This document shows positions 50,871 to 59,535 of a stretch of 64,000 nucleotides of DNA, piece by piece; position 1 is the stretch's first letter; every line of letters starts with the position of its first letter. This DNA is from Rugosimonospora acidiphila (GTDB taxonomy: Bacteria > Actinomycetota > Actinomycetes > Mycobacteriales > Micromonosporaceae), in NCBI RefSeq assembly GCF_039543385.1, contig NZ_BAABJQ010000024.1, forward strand, positions 62,001 through 126,000, read 5' to 3'. The notes under the pieces are model-generated. The model was not told the origin of the DNA. It was given only the letters and a program-made list of their open reading frames with translations, and searched no databases. A program made the position numbers and the translations under genes.

Positions 50871-51731
50871 ATGCATTCGGAGTACCCGCCGGAGTTGGCG
50901 GCCCTGACCCCGGCCCGGCCGGACGCGTACCGGAGCTTCCCGTACGGGCCGGGCGACGACCAGTTCGGCCAGCTGTGGCCCGCCGCCGGCGGCACGTCCC
51001 CGGCACCGGTCGTGGTCCTGGTGCACGGCGGTTACTGGCGCGCCCGGTACCGGCTGGACCTCATGCACGCCGCGGCCGCCGACCTGAGCGGCCGGGGGTA
51101 CGCCGTGTGGAACATCGAGTACCGCCGGGTCGTAGCGCGGGCGGGCGCTCCGGACGCGACGCCGGTGGGCTCGCCGAGCGGCGGCTGGCCGGGAACGTTC
51201 GTGGACGTGGCGGCCGCGTTCGACGCGCTGGCCGACCTGGCCCCCGAGCACGCGCTGGACCTGGGCCGCGTGGCCGCCGTCGGGCACTCGGCCGGCGGGC
51301 ACCTGGCCCTGTGGGCCTGCGGCCGGCACCGGCTCGCCGGGCAGCCGCCGTTCACGCCGCCCTGGGTCACGCCGCCCCGGGTCACGCCGCGGCTGGTCGT
51401 GTCGCTGGCCGGGGTCGCCGACCTGCGGATGGCCGCCGCGCTCGGGTTGAGCGACGGCGCCGTGCGCGGGCTGCTGGGTGGCGGCCCGGAGGAGGTGCCC
51501 GACCGGTACGACCTGGCCTGCCCGACCCGCCTGCTGCCCCTGGGCGTACCGCAGGTGGTCCTGCACGGCACCGAGGACGTCGACGTGCCGATGGACCTGA
51601 GCACCCACTACGCGAAGCTGGCCGGCGACGAGTGCGAGCTGGTCGTCCTGCCCGGCGTCAACCACCGGGCGCTCATCGATCCGGCGAACCCGGCCTGGGC
51701 GGACGTGACGCGGGCGCTGACCCGGCTCTAG
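50871..51731 (+). CDS. Alpha/beta hydrolase (BD-FAE / kynurenine formamidase-like)
   Basis: This 286-residue cytoplasmic hydrolase has the oxyanion HGGYW motif (VVLVHGGYWRARYRLD), the nucleophile elbow AAVGHSAGGHLALWACG with Ser near residue 142, a catalytic Asp in VVLHGTEDVDVPMD and the His in LPGVNHRALI. The pattern fits BD-FAE and kynurenine formamidase-type esterases. The C-terminal half includes a short TPPWVTPPRVTPR repeat loop. No operon partners are evident, so the substrate cannot be given. It is followed by a strong hairpin and the convergent methyltransferase gene. Confidence 0.9.
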   Translation: MHSEYPPELAALTPARPDAYRSFPYGPGDDQFGQLWPAAGGTSPAPVVVLVHGGYWRARYRLDLMHAAAADLSGRGYAVWNIEYRRVVARAGAPDATPVGSPSGGWPGTFVDVAAAFDALADLAPEHALDLGRVAAVGHSAGGHLALWACGRHRLAGQPPFTPPWVTPPRVTPRLVVSLAGVADLRMAAALGLSDGAVRGLLGGGPEEVPDRYDLACPTRLLPLGVPQVVLHGTEDVDVPMDLSTHYAKLAGDECELVVLPGVNHRALIDPANPAWADVTRALTRL

Positions 51732-51789
51732 GCCGCGTCGCGCCGCGCGACGGGTCGTCCCGCTCCCCGCCCGGATCCGATCCTCGGCT

Positions 51790-51826
51790 GCCGGCCGGTC
51801 GACGTGGATCGGGTCGACCGGCCGGC
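51790..51826. terminator. Bidirectional hairpin terminator
   Basis: A perfect 14-bp stem (GCCGGCCGGTCGAC / GTCGACCGGCCGGC, 9-nt loop) lies between the convergent hydrolase and methyltransferase genes. Confidence 0.8.
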
Positions 51827-51834
51827 GTTCACCG

Positions 51835-52659
51835 TCAGCGCACCGGCTTGGTGCCGCTACTCGAATACAACAGGTGGCTGGCCAGCACGAGCGCCGGATC
51901 CCCCAGCATCGCGAACACACCGTCCAGTTCGGACTCGGACATCCCGGCCGCCAGCAGCAGCGGATAGGTCTGCCCGACGCTGGCCGCGACGAGTCGGCCC
52001 CCGACCTCGCCGCCAACCCAGGACTGTCCGGACACCGTCGTCCGCACCCCGGTCAAACCCTCGGCCATCATCCGGCTGTGTACCCGCCGGGCCCACGTGC
52101 GGTCGGTGCCTCCGCCCGCGAACACCTTGTTGCCCAGCAACTCCTGGAACCTGTCGTACAGCTGCTTGGTCTGCGGGTCGGGCGCGGCCAGCACCATGTC
52201 GGTGCGCGACGCGTCCCAGTCCTCGACCAGCAGGACGCCGCCCGGCTTGAGGACCTCGTCGGACACCAGCCAGCGCAGGACGTCTTCGCGCCGCGGCACG
52301 TGCTGGAGCATCAGCCGGGTGTGCACGAAGTCCACCGGCCCGTGCGGCAACGGCTCGAAGCGCGTGACGTCACGCTCCAGCGTGGTGAGCCGCTCGTGCG
52401 TGGGGATCCCGTCCGGATGGAGGTCGATGGCGGTGACCCGGCCCTGTGGCCCGACCTGGTCGGCCAGCCACACGGCGAAGCTGCCGTGGCCGGCACCCAC
52501 CTCCAGACAGTTCATGCCGGTGAGGCTGCCGTCGAGCAACTCCAGCGTCCGGGTGCGGCTGCCGGGGTCGAGCAGGGCGGCCAGGGACTCGTGGTGCTGG
52601 TTGGCGTACTCGTGCCGGTTGTCCAGCACGTACCGCGACGGCTGCGTCATAGCCTGCAC
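51835..52659 (-). CDS. SAM-dependent methyltransferase
   Basis: This 274-residue class I methyltransferase has the SAM motif I LEVGAGHGSFAVWLADQVGP near residue 52, an acidic residue in VTAIDLHPDG, and motifs around FVHTRLMLQHVPRREDVLRW and LKPGGVLLVEDWDASR. The start is GTG 52659, supported by GAGGAG seven bases upstream; an ATG three codons later is also possible. It follows the ABC lipoprotein gene by 14 bp, so the two are co-transcribed and read away from UbiD. The methyl acceptor is unknown; a small aromatic or polyketide is plausible given the neighbours. Confidence 0.9.
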   Translation of the reverse strand: MQAMTQPSRYVLDNRHEYANQHHESLAALLDPGSRTRTLELLDGSLTGMNCLEVGAGHGSFAVWLADQVGPQGRVTAIDLHPDGIPTHERLTTLERDVTRFEPLPHGPVDFVHTRLMLQHVPRREDVLRWLVSDEVLKPGGVLLVEDWDASRTDMVLAAPDPQTKQLYDRFQELLGNKVFAGGGTDRTWARRVHSRMMAEGLTGVRTTVSGQSWVGGEVGGRLVAASVGQTYPLLLAAGMSESELDGVFAMLGDPALVLASHLLYSSSGTKPVR

Positions 52660-52673
52660 GCGGAACTCCTCTC

Positions 52674-53711
52674 TCAGGCGGCGTTCGGCTTCGGCACCAG
52701 ATTGAAGGCGACCATCTCGTTGGGGTCGAACGTCTTGGTGAACAGCCCGGCACCCTGCAGGATGGCGATGCCCCGGGCCACCTTCGTTTGGTCCATCGTG
52801 CCGATCTGCGCACCGGAGCCGCAGTACGGCTTGAGCAGCTTCACCTCCGCCGACGCGGCGGCGACGGGCTGCGCCGGGTCGTACTTGTGCAGGATGTCGG
52901 CGGTGCCGTCCGGGTCGTCGAGCGAGGCGGCCAGGCTCTTGTTGTACGCCTTGTTGAACCGGCGCACCAGGTCGGGCTTGCCCTTCACGAGCTCGTTCGT
53001 GGCCACCAGCACGTTGCCGTACAGGTCACCGAGGTACTTGCTGTACGGCAGGGTGGTCACCGTGTCGTTGACGTTGGCCGTCTTGAGGCTGGCGTTGATG
53101 GCCGGCACACCCACCACGAACTGCCCGATGCCCTGCGTCTTCTTGCTGACCAGGAATCCGGGCAGCTGCGCCGGGGTCTGCGCCGACTGGAAGTGCACGT
53201 TGGCGATCTGCTCGTCGGTCAACCCGGCCAGCCGCGCGTACGCCGGGAACAGCGTCTTGGGCACCGCGCCGTTCTGCACGCCGACCGTCTTGTTCACCAG
53301 GTCGGCCGGGCCGGTGATGTGGCTGCTGCCCAGCGTCATGATGGCCACGGTCGTACGCTGGTTGATCGCGTCGACAATCTTGAATTTGGTGTCGGTGCCC
53401 TTGCCGTAGTCGACGATGGCGCCGGAGTAGTCGATGGCGGCGAACTGCGCCTTGCCGCTCTCAATCTCCTGCAGGTTCAGGGCACCGGCCTTGCCGGGCT
53501 CGATCGTCAGGTCGATGCCCTCGGCCTTGAAGTAGCCCTTGGCCTGGCCATACCAGGCGTAGGCCTCGCGGCCGTAGTCGCCGAGGCCGGTGATGTACGT
53601 GACCTTGTCGAGGGACTTCTTCCCGGGGGCGGCGGAGGTCTTCGACGAACTGCAGCCGGCTATCAACCCTAGAACCAGAAATCCTGTTGCGATTGCACGC
53701 AGACGTCTCAC
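52674..53711 (-). CDS. NMT1/SsuA-type ABC transporter substrate-binding lipoprotein
   Basis: This 345-residue lipoprotein has a lipobox LVLGLIAGCSSSKTS with the lipidated Cys near residue 20, then a type 2 periplasmic-binding fold. That includes the family region YAWYGQAKGYFKAEGIDLTI, GVQNGAVPKTLFPAYARLAG and YSKYLGDLYGNVLVATNELV. It would capture a thiamine-precursor-like, aromatic or sulfonate-like solute for a membrane permease. The matching permease is probably the gene at 55694, beyond the divergent UbiD gene. No ATPase is seen in the window, so one must come from elsewhere. The start is GTG 53711. Confidence 0.93.
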   Translation of the reverse strand: MRRLRAIATGFLVLGLIAGCSSSKTSAAPGKKSLDKVTYITGLGDYGREAYAWYGQAKGYFKAEGIDLTIEPGKAGALNLQEIESGKAQFAAIDYSGAIVDYGKGTDTKFKIVDAINQRTTVAIMTLGSSHITGPADLVNKTVGVQNGAVPKTLFPAYARLAGLTDEQIANVHFQSAQTPAQLPGFLVSKKTQGIGQFVVGVPAINASLKTANVNDTVTTLPYSKYLGDLYGNVLVATNELVKGKPDLVRRFNKAYNKSLAASLDDPDGTADILHKYDPAQPVAAASAEVKLLKPYCGSGAQIGTMDQTKVARGIAILQGAGLFTKTFDPNEMVAFNLVPKPNAA

Positions 53712-54034
53712 GACGAGTCGTCCCTTCAGCGGAGGGGTCTGGGGGCTTTACCGGGGCACAGTGTAGGTTGATCGCATTCCCCACTCAACATGATGGGTAC
53801 CGGCCACTCTCCGCACATCCCATGCAGACTCGGCCGAATGGCCGATGACCAGGAAGGAAGCGCCTCCCACCCGCGCGGCGGGCGCGACTGTGCGCGACCA
53901 GCGCGTGCGGATACCGCGCACGTCGCCGTAGGGGATGGGGCCGCGTGCGCGGATATCGCGGCGGATGGCAGGATCCCTGAGCAATGCCCCGGCTCCACCC
54001 CCCGTCCGGTCCTTACTCGACACCGGGAGCGAAG
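53712..54034. promoter_or_regulatory. Divergent control region between the lipoprotein and UbiD genes
   Basis: These 323 bp hold both divergent promoters. Two copies of GCGTGCG(CG)GATAYCGCG lie at 53903-53920 and 53943-53960, 40 bp apart, and may be sites for a shared regulator. The first is part of the dyad CGTGCG-N7-CGCACG. No regulator gene is adjacent and no gene is supported here. Confidence 0.55.
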
Positions 54035-55618
54035 TTGGACGTCATCTCCGATCCGCAAGTGCGTCAACCTCAGGGCCTTGACCTCGGCCAATTCCGATTG
54101 CGCGACTTCGTCGAGGGACTCGCCGGCTCCGATGAGCTACAGATTGTCGACGATCCCGTCGACCTGGCCGACGTCGCCGAGGTCTTCGAGGGCAACCCCC
54201 GCGCGGTGTGGCTGCGTCAGGTGGGTCCGGAGCGCGCGGAACTGGTCGGCGGCGTCGTGGGCAGCCGCGCCCGGCTGGCGCGCGCGTTCGGCGTCGCCCC
54301 GGGCGCCCTGCTGCCCGAGGTGCTGCGCCGGCTGCGTAACGCGCCGGAAATCGTTGAGGTGGGCCAGGATCAGGCGCCCGTCCAGCAGGTGGTGCTCACC
54401 GGCGCGGACGCGGACCTGACCGCGCTGCCCGTGCATCTGCAGCACGGGCTGGACGGCGCGCCGTACATCTCGGCGTCGGTGGACTACGTGCTGGATCCGA
54501 AGACCGGCTGGACCAACGTGGGCATGCGCCGGCTCATGCTGCGCGCCCCGCACACCACCGGCATCGACCTGGTCTCCCCCAGCGACCTGCGGGCCATCTA
54601 CGAGGCCGCCGCGGGGAACGGACGACCGCTCCCGATCAGCTTCGTGGTCGGCTCGCACCCCATCGACCAGGTGGCGGCGACCATGCGCCTGCCGGTCAAC
54701 GAACTCGGCCTGGTGGCCTCGCTGCGCGATGCCGCGCTGCCGGTGGTTCGGTGTGTCACCAACGACATCCGGGTGCCGGCCGACGCGGAGTGGGTGCTGG
54801 AGGGATACCTCGACGAACGTGGCCACGCCGAGTCGGAGGGCCCGTACGGCGAATTCCTCGGGTACTACGGCGCGGTCAAGCGCAACCCGGTCTTCCACCT
54901 GACCGCCGTCACCCGCCGCCACGACGCGCTGTTCCAGACCGCGACGATCGGCGGGCGGCACATGCGGCACACCGACACGGCCGTGCTGTCCGGGCTGCGC
55001 ACCGAGGTGATGGTGTGGCGCGCGCTGGAGACCGCGGTGCGCGAACCACTCGCGGTGTGCGCCACGCCCGCGAGCGGCGGCATGTTCAACGTGCGCATCG
55101 CGCTGCGCCAGCGGGTGCCGGGTGAGGCGCGCAACGCGATCCTGGCGGCGTTCGGCTGCCTGGCCAACGTGAAGAACGTGTTCGTGGTGGATCCCGACAT
55201 CGACGTGTTCTCCGGCGAACAGCTGGACTGGGCGCTGGCCACCCGGTTTCAGGCCGACCGCGACCTCATCGTCGACTCCGGACTGCGCGCCCTGCCGCTG
55301 GACCCGTCGCTGGCCGCCGGTTCCCGGGCCGGCGCCAAGGCCGGCTTCGACCTGACCTGGCCGTTCGGTTCGGGTGAACGCATCGAGACGATGGTGCCGG
55401 AGCCGCCCCGGTACGCCGGGCCGCGCCGCGAATCGGTGCGCGCGGCGCTCGCCGACGGCCCCAAGTACTTCGCCGAACTCATGGCGGCGCTGGGCAGCCG
55501 GGACGGCCGCGAGGTCGTCCGCGAACTGGACGCGCTGCGCGCGGTGCCGGGACTGGCCCGCGATGCCATGGGCCGGTACTCGATCGCGGGCCCCACGCCG
55601 CTCCCCGGTCCGCAGTAG
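54035..55618 (+). CDS. UbiD-family prenylated-FMN decarboxylase
   Basis: This protein of about 527 residues belongs to the UbiD family of reversible (de)carboxylases using prenylated FMN. The N-terminal half is the substrate-binding region. The family motif ESEGPYGEFLGYYGAVKRNP near residue 270 carries the catalytic Glu/Arg set, followed by HDALFQTATIGGRHMRHTDT and NVKNVFVVDPDIDVFSGEQL. The start is TTG 54035, supported by GGGAGCG; an upstream ATG adds 17 unlikely residues. No UbiX-type prenyltransferase is in the window. With the divergent lipoprotein and the following permease it suggests uptake and decarboxylation of an aromatic or unsaturated acid. Confidence 0.94.
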   Translation: MDVISDPQVRQPQGLDLGQFRLRDFVEGLAGSDELQIVDDPVDLADVAEVFEGNPRAVWLRQVGPERAELVGGVVGSRARLARAFGVAPGALLPEVLRRLRNAPEIVEVGQDQAPVQQVVLTGADADLTALPVHLQHGLDGAPYISASVDYVLDPKTGWTNVGMRRLMLRAPHTTGIDLVSPSDLRAIYEAAAGNGRPLPISFVVGSHPIDQVAATMRLPVNELGLVASLRDAALPVVRCVTNDIRVPADAEWVLEGYLDERGHAESEGPYGEFLGYYGAVKRNPVFHLTAVTRRHDALFQTATIGGRHMRHTDTAVLSGLRTEVMVWRALETAVREPLAVCATPASGGMFNVRIALRQRVPGEARNAILAAFGCLANVKNVFVVDPDIDVFSGEQLDWALATRFQADRDLIVDSGLRALPLDPSLAAGSRAGAKAGFDLTWPFGSGERIETMVPEPPRYAGPRRESVRAALADGPKYFAELMAALGSRDGREVVRELDALRAVPGLARDAMGRYSIAGPTPLPGPQ

Positions 55619-55693
55619 CCTGTGGCCGCACACAGGGGAAGCGGTCGTCGGCTTCCGTCATCGCAAACACCGTCGTCGCAACGGGAGATGCCC

Positions 55694-56485
55694 ATGCTCA
55701 TGAAGAGCAAGAGCGTGCCGCGGGAGCCCGGGCTCCTCTACAAGGTGGGATTGCCGGTCCTCGGCCCGGTCGCCTTCGTCGGGCTGTGGTGGCTGCTCAT
55801 CGTGGTCTTCCACATCCGCGCGTTCTTCCTGCCCGCACCGCCCGACATCGTGACCGCGCTCGTGCACAACACGTCGATTCTCATGTCGGCGGCCTGGGTG
55901 ACGCTGCGGGAGACGCTCATCGGCTTCGCCATTGCGGCGATCGGCGGGCTGCTGGTGGCGCTGGCCCTGACCACCTCACGGTCGGTGCGGCGGGCGGCGA
56001 TGCCGGTGCTGGTCACCATCAACGCGGTGCCGAAGCTGGCGGTCGCGCCGCTGCTGGTCATCTGGTTGGGATTCAACCAGACGCCGAAGATCGTGATGGC
56101 CGCCCTGCTGTGCTTCTTCCCGGTCATCCTCGCCTCGATGACCGGTCTCATCTCGACCCCACCGGACTTCGAAGAGCTGGCCCGTTCGCTGTCCGCGTCC
56201 CGGTGGAAGACCTTCACCAAGGTCCGGCTGCCCGGCGCCCTGCCGCAGGTGTTCGTCGGGCTGAAGGTCGCGGCCCCGCTGGCGGTGGTCGGTGCCGTGG
56301 TGTCCGAGATTTCCAACGCCACCCAGGGTCTGGGCTACGTCCTGGCCGCGGAGGCGGCGCAGTCGGAGACGGCCATCGCGTTCGCCGCGGTCGCGCTGCT
56401 GACCATCGAGAGCATCGGCCTGTACTACGTCCTCGTGGGCCTGGAGCGGCTGTTGATGCCGTGGGCCCGGGAGGCGCTCGCCTGA
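55694..56485 (+). CDS. ABC transporter permease (SsuC/ThiX-type)
   Basis: This permease of about 263 residues has six predicted helices and the EAA loop in EELARSLSASRWKTFTKVRL, followed by PGALPQVFVGLKVAAPLAV, the usual coupling motif for nitrate/sulfonate/taurine-type ABC importers. ATG 55694 has GGGAG six bases upstream. It lies 75 bp after UbiD on the same strand. With the lipoprotein at 52674 it makes an importer that lacks only the ATPase in this window, so the ATPase may be shared or encoded elsewhere. Confidence 0.93.
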   Translation: MLMKSKSVPREPGLLYKVGLPVLGPVAFVGLWWLLIVVFHIRAFFLPAPPDIVTALVHNTSILMSAAWVTLRETLIGFAIAAIGGLLVALALTTSRSVRRAAMPVLVTINAVPKLAVAPLLVIWLGFNQTPKIVMAALLCFFPVILASMTGLISTPPDFEELARSLSASRWKTFTKVRLPGALPQVFVGLKVAAPLAVVGAVVSEISNATQGLGYVLAAEAAQSETAIAFAAVALLTIESIGLYYVLVGLERLLMPWAREALA

Positions 56486-56486
56486 G

Positions 56487-56530
56487 GGTCCTCGCGCGGC
56501 GGCCGATCCGCCGGCCGCCGCGCGAGGACC
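56487..56530. terminator. Very strong bidirectional hairpin
   Basis: A perfect 19-bp stem (left arm 56487-56505 starting GGTCCTCGCGCGG, 6-nt loop, right arm 56512-56530) fills the 49-bp gap between the convergent permease and peptidase genes. Confidence 0.88.
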
Positions 56531-56534
56531 TCCG

Positions 56535-58529
56535 CTACCCGCGCACGGGCAGGTCGACGAAGTCGAGCACGGTCTGGTACCAGGTCTGCGCGTTGCCCGG
56601 CGACAGGATCCAGTGGTTCTCGTCGGTGAACTGCAGGAACCGGTGCGGCAGCGCGTCGGGTTCGCCGTCGAACCGGCTGGCCAGGTCCCACCACAGCCGC
56701 AGCGCCTCGCTGATCGGCACCCGGTAGTCGCGGTTGCCGTGAATCACCAGCATCGGGGTGCTGATGCGCTCGACGAAGTTGTGCGGCGAGTTCTCCGCGT
56801 ACCAGTCGGGGTGATCGGCCGGCGTGCCGAACAGGCCGCTCTTCCACTCCGCCGCGTCGGTGGTGGTGTGCTGCTGATCCAGCGCCCACAGGCCGGCGTG
56901 CGTGACGATGGCGCCGAACCGGTCGGTGTGCCCGGCGACCCAGTTCGTCATGTAGCCGCCGAACGAGCCGCCGAGGCAGGCGGTGCGGTCGGCGTCCAGC
57001 TCAGGGCGGGTCAACACGTCGTCCAGCAGCGACTCGATGTCGGACCACACCAGTGCCGCGCGGTGCGGCCAGGCGCGAGCGATCCAGCCGGGGCCGTACC
57101 CGGTGGACAGCGCGGGGTCGGGCATCAGTACGGCGTACCCGCGGGCCACCGCCACCCACGGGCACCAGCGCCAGCTCCAGGCGTTCGTCGAACCGAACGG
57201 ACCGCCGTGGATCCACACCTGCACCGGCGCCGGATCCGCCGCCGAGGCACCGTGCGGCACGGCGAGCCAGCCGCGCACCTGCTGGCCGTCGGGTGCGGTG
57301 ACCCACACGTCGGTCAGTGTGCCCGGCAGCGCCGGCGCCGGGTCGGGCGCGGGCAGCTCGACGAGCGTCCCGTCGCCGCTCAGCCGCACCGGGTGCGGCG
57401 GACGGCCCACGGTGCTGCGCAGCGCGTACACGCTCTGGCCGGTGTGGTCGACGCAGAGGCTGGAGTAGGAGGCGTCGTCGGCCAGCGTGCGTACCGCCCA
57501 GGTACCCGCCGTCACGGCGAGCACGGCGCCCCGGCCGTGCAGGTCACCCGAGACGATCAGGGTCGCGCCATCGCCCGACCAGGCCAGCTCGGTCGGGTAG
57601 ACGTCGCCGAGAGGCACCTCGATCGCGGCGGCGCCGGGGCCGGCGTCGGTGGCCAGCACCACCAGCGCGTACGTCATCGGGGTGTCGTATTCGCCGTGGT
57701 CCTCGCGGATGGCCGCGACCTGCATGCCGTCGGGTGACAGGGCCGGCGCCGAGTACCCGTACCCGTCCTCGGCGGTCAGCGCCCGCAGCGTCCCGGACTT
57801 CACCTCCAGCAGAGCCACGCCGCGCCCGAGCCGGCCGTCCCGCTGCCGCGACCGCGTGCGCAGGGCGGCCACGGACCCGTCCGCGCTCACCGACACCGTG
57901 GTGTCCACCAGTTCCTGGCGGCAGCCCGTGGTCAGGTCGCGCGGCTCGTCGCCCTCGATCGCGAACAGCCGCGGCCACACGTCGCCCAGTTCGTGGTCCC
58001 ACAGCCGGATCGGGAACCCGTCGTGCAGGATGTGGGACAGCCGCCGGTCGGCCCGGTCCCGGCGGGCCCGGCGGTCGGCGTCCGCGTTCGGCGAGCCGGG
58101 CAGGCGGGCGCCGCGCACCAGCACGGTGCCGGAGTCCCGGGCGACCAGCGGCGCGGACACCCCGCCGGGAGTGCCGGCCACGACTCTGGCCTCACCGAAC
58201 GCGGGCAGCTCCCACAGCACCGGCTCGTCGTCCTCGCCGTCGCCATCGCCGGCTGGCCGCCCCGCGCCGCGGTCGGGGCGCGCGGAGACGAACAGCAGCG
58301 CGCCGTCGGGCCGGAACGCGGGCTGGCTCTCGCCCTTGTCCGACCACGTCAGCCTGGCCGGCTCGCGGTCCCCCTCGGGATCGATGGACCACAACGCCGA
58401 GGTGTACCGGCCGCCCTTGGCGTCCGGCTCCTGGCGCACCGCCACCAGGTGCGATCCGTCGGGGCTGAGGACCAGACCGGTCAGCCGGCCGAGGGCAGTG
58501 AACTGTGCGGGGTGGAATACGTCTGTCAC
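56535..58529 (-). CDS. S9-family prolyl oligopeptidase-type peptidase
   Basis: This protein of about 664 residues has an N-terminal beta-propeller with SPDG-type blades (RLTGLVLSPDGSHLVAVRQE) and a C-terminal alpha/beta hydrolase. The catalytic triad is visible: Ser in CLGGSFGGYMTNWVAGH, Asp in VIHGNRDYRVPISEAL, and His in FTDENHWILSPG. There is no signal peptide, so it is probably a cytoplasmic oligopeptidase or acylaminoacyl peptidase. The start is GTG 58529; an in-frame extension further upstream is unlikely because it would run through the DUF1028 gene. It follows that gene by 11 bp and is probably co-transcribed with it. Confidence 0.93.
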   Translation of the reverse strand: MTDVFHPAQFTALGRLTGLVLSPDGSHLVAVRQEPDAKGGRYTSALWSIDPEGDREPARLTWSDKGESQPAFRPDGALLFVSARPDRGAGRPAGDGDGEDDEPVLWELPAFGEARVVAGTPGGVSAPLVARDSGTVLVRGARLPGSPNADADRRARRDRADRRLSHILHDGFPIRLWDHELGDVWPRLFAIEGDEPRDLTTGCRQELVDTTVSVSADGSVAALRTRSRQRDGRLGRGVALLEVKSGTLRALTAEDGYGYSAPALSPDGMQVAAIREDHGEYDTPMTYALVVLATDAGPGAAAIEVPLGDVYPTELAWSGDGATLIVSGDLHGRGAVLAVTAGTWAVRTLADDASYSSLCVDHTGQSVYALRSTVGRPPHPVRLSGDGTLVELPAPDPAPALPGTLTDVWVTAPDGQQVRGWLAVPHGASAADPAPVQVWIHGGPFGSTNAWSWRWCPWVAVARGYAVLMPDPALSTGYGPGWIARAWPHRAALVWSDIESLLDDVLTRPELDADRTACLGGSFGGYMTNWVAGHTDRFGAIVTHAGLWALDQQHTTTDAAEWKSGLFGTPADHPDWYAENSPHNFVERISTPMLVIHGNRDYRVPISEALRLWWDLASRFDGEPDALPHRFLQFTDENHWILSPGNAQTWYQTVLDFVDLPVRG

Positions 58530-58540
58530 GTGGACCAAAG

Positions 58541-59377
58541 CTACTCGTGCCGCTGATCGCGGAGCTGGGCCAGCACAAGCGGATCGATTTTGCCCGATAC
58601 CAGGCGTTCCTCCAGGTTCTCGATGCCCGCCCACCCGGCCAGCGCCTCGTCCAGGTCGGCGTGCGCGTGGCCCAGCTCGGCCAGCCGACCGGTCACCTCG
58701 TCGGCCAGCGCCCCGGACAGGTCCAGCAGCGTGTCCGGGTCGGGCCGGCCGAAGTAGAGGCGGTGCAGGTCGAACAGCCGGGACAGCTCGGCGATCGGGT
58801 CGGCGTGGTCGTCGACGCGCAGGTCGACCTCGACGTCGCCGGTGCCGCCGTACCCGTGGCCCCGCCGCACCACCAGCAGCGCCGCGCTCTGCCGGCCACG
58901 CCGGTCGCCGCCCGCCGCGTCGCCCGCCGACAGCGCGCCGAGCAGCCGCTCGGCCAGCGCCGCGCCCGGATCCCCCGCCAGCCAGGTCTGTTCCATCCGC
59001 TCGACCACCCGCGATCCGGCCAGGATGTTGCCCTGGATCGCGTACCCGTCCCCGGCGCGCCCGCCCGCCCAGTCCATGCACTGCGAGCCGGTGTAGGTGG
59101 CGCCCGAGCCGCTGGCACCCACCACGCCGAGCTGCCGCTCGTCCCGGCCCGGGTCGGCGGCGGTCAGGCCGGCCACCACACCGGCCGCGTCCACCCCGGT
59201 GCGCAGCAGCGCCATTCCCTGCGGGCGGTACGCGAAGTTGCCGTACGCCTGGGTCGCCAGTGCGCCGATGTCCGCCTCGGCGGTCGGTACCACGCTGCCG
59301 ACGGCCAGGAACTTGCTGGCCACGGCGACTCCGTAGGACCGCCCGTCGGCCGAGCGCGCCACGATCGAAAACGTCAT
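58541..59377 (-). CDS. DUF1028 family protein (putative Ntn-type hydrolase)
   Basis: This 278-residue cytoplasmic protein starts MTFSIVARSADGRSYGVAVA and continues AVGSVVPTAEADIGALATQA, VGVVGASGSGATYTGSQCMD and GDGYAIQGNILAG, all typical of DUF1028. The family has an N-terminal-nucleophile-like fold and is often found next to peptidase genes, as here with an S9 peptidase 11 bp downstream. ATG 59377 is chosen because it gives the family's standard start. An amidase or peptidase role is likely, but the substrate is unknown. It is divergent from the S33 peptidase across 158 bp. Confidence 0.93.
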   Translation of the reverse strand: MTFSIVARSADGRSYGVAVASKFLAVGSVVPTAEADIGALATQAYGNFAYRPQGMALLRTGVDAAGVVAGLTAADPGRDERQLGVVGASGSGATYTGSQCMDWAGGRAGDGYAIQGNILAGSRVVERMEQTWLAGDPGAALAERLLGALSAGDAAGGDRRGRQSAALLVVRRGHGYGGTGDVEVDLRVDDHADPIAELSRLFDLHRLYFGRPDPDTLLDLSGALADEVTGRLAELGHAHADLDEALAGWAGIENLEERLVSGKIDPLVLAQLRDQRHE

Positions 59378-59535
59378 GCGCAGCAGGGTACGACGGCCGA
59401 GGGCACTACCCACCCTCCCATGATCTGGCAGGAACCCTCGACCTTGTGCCCGTTCCCCGCGACGGGCCGACCGGCAAACATCAGAGATGTCAATGTGTAC
59501 GGACTCCCATCGGTATCGCTCGAAGTGGAGGTCAT

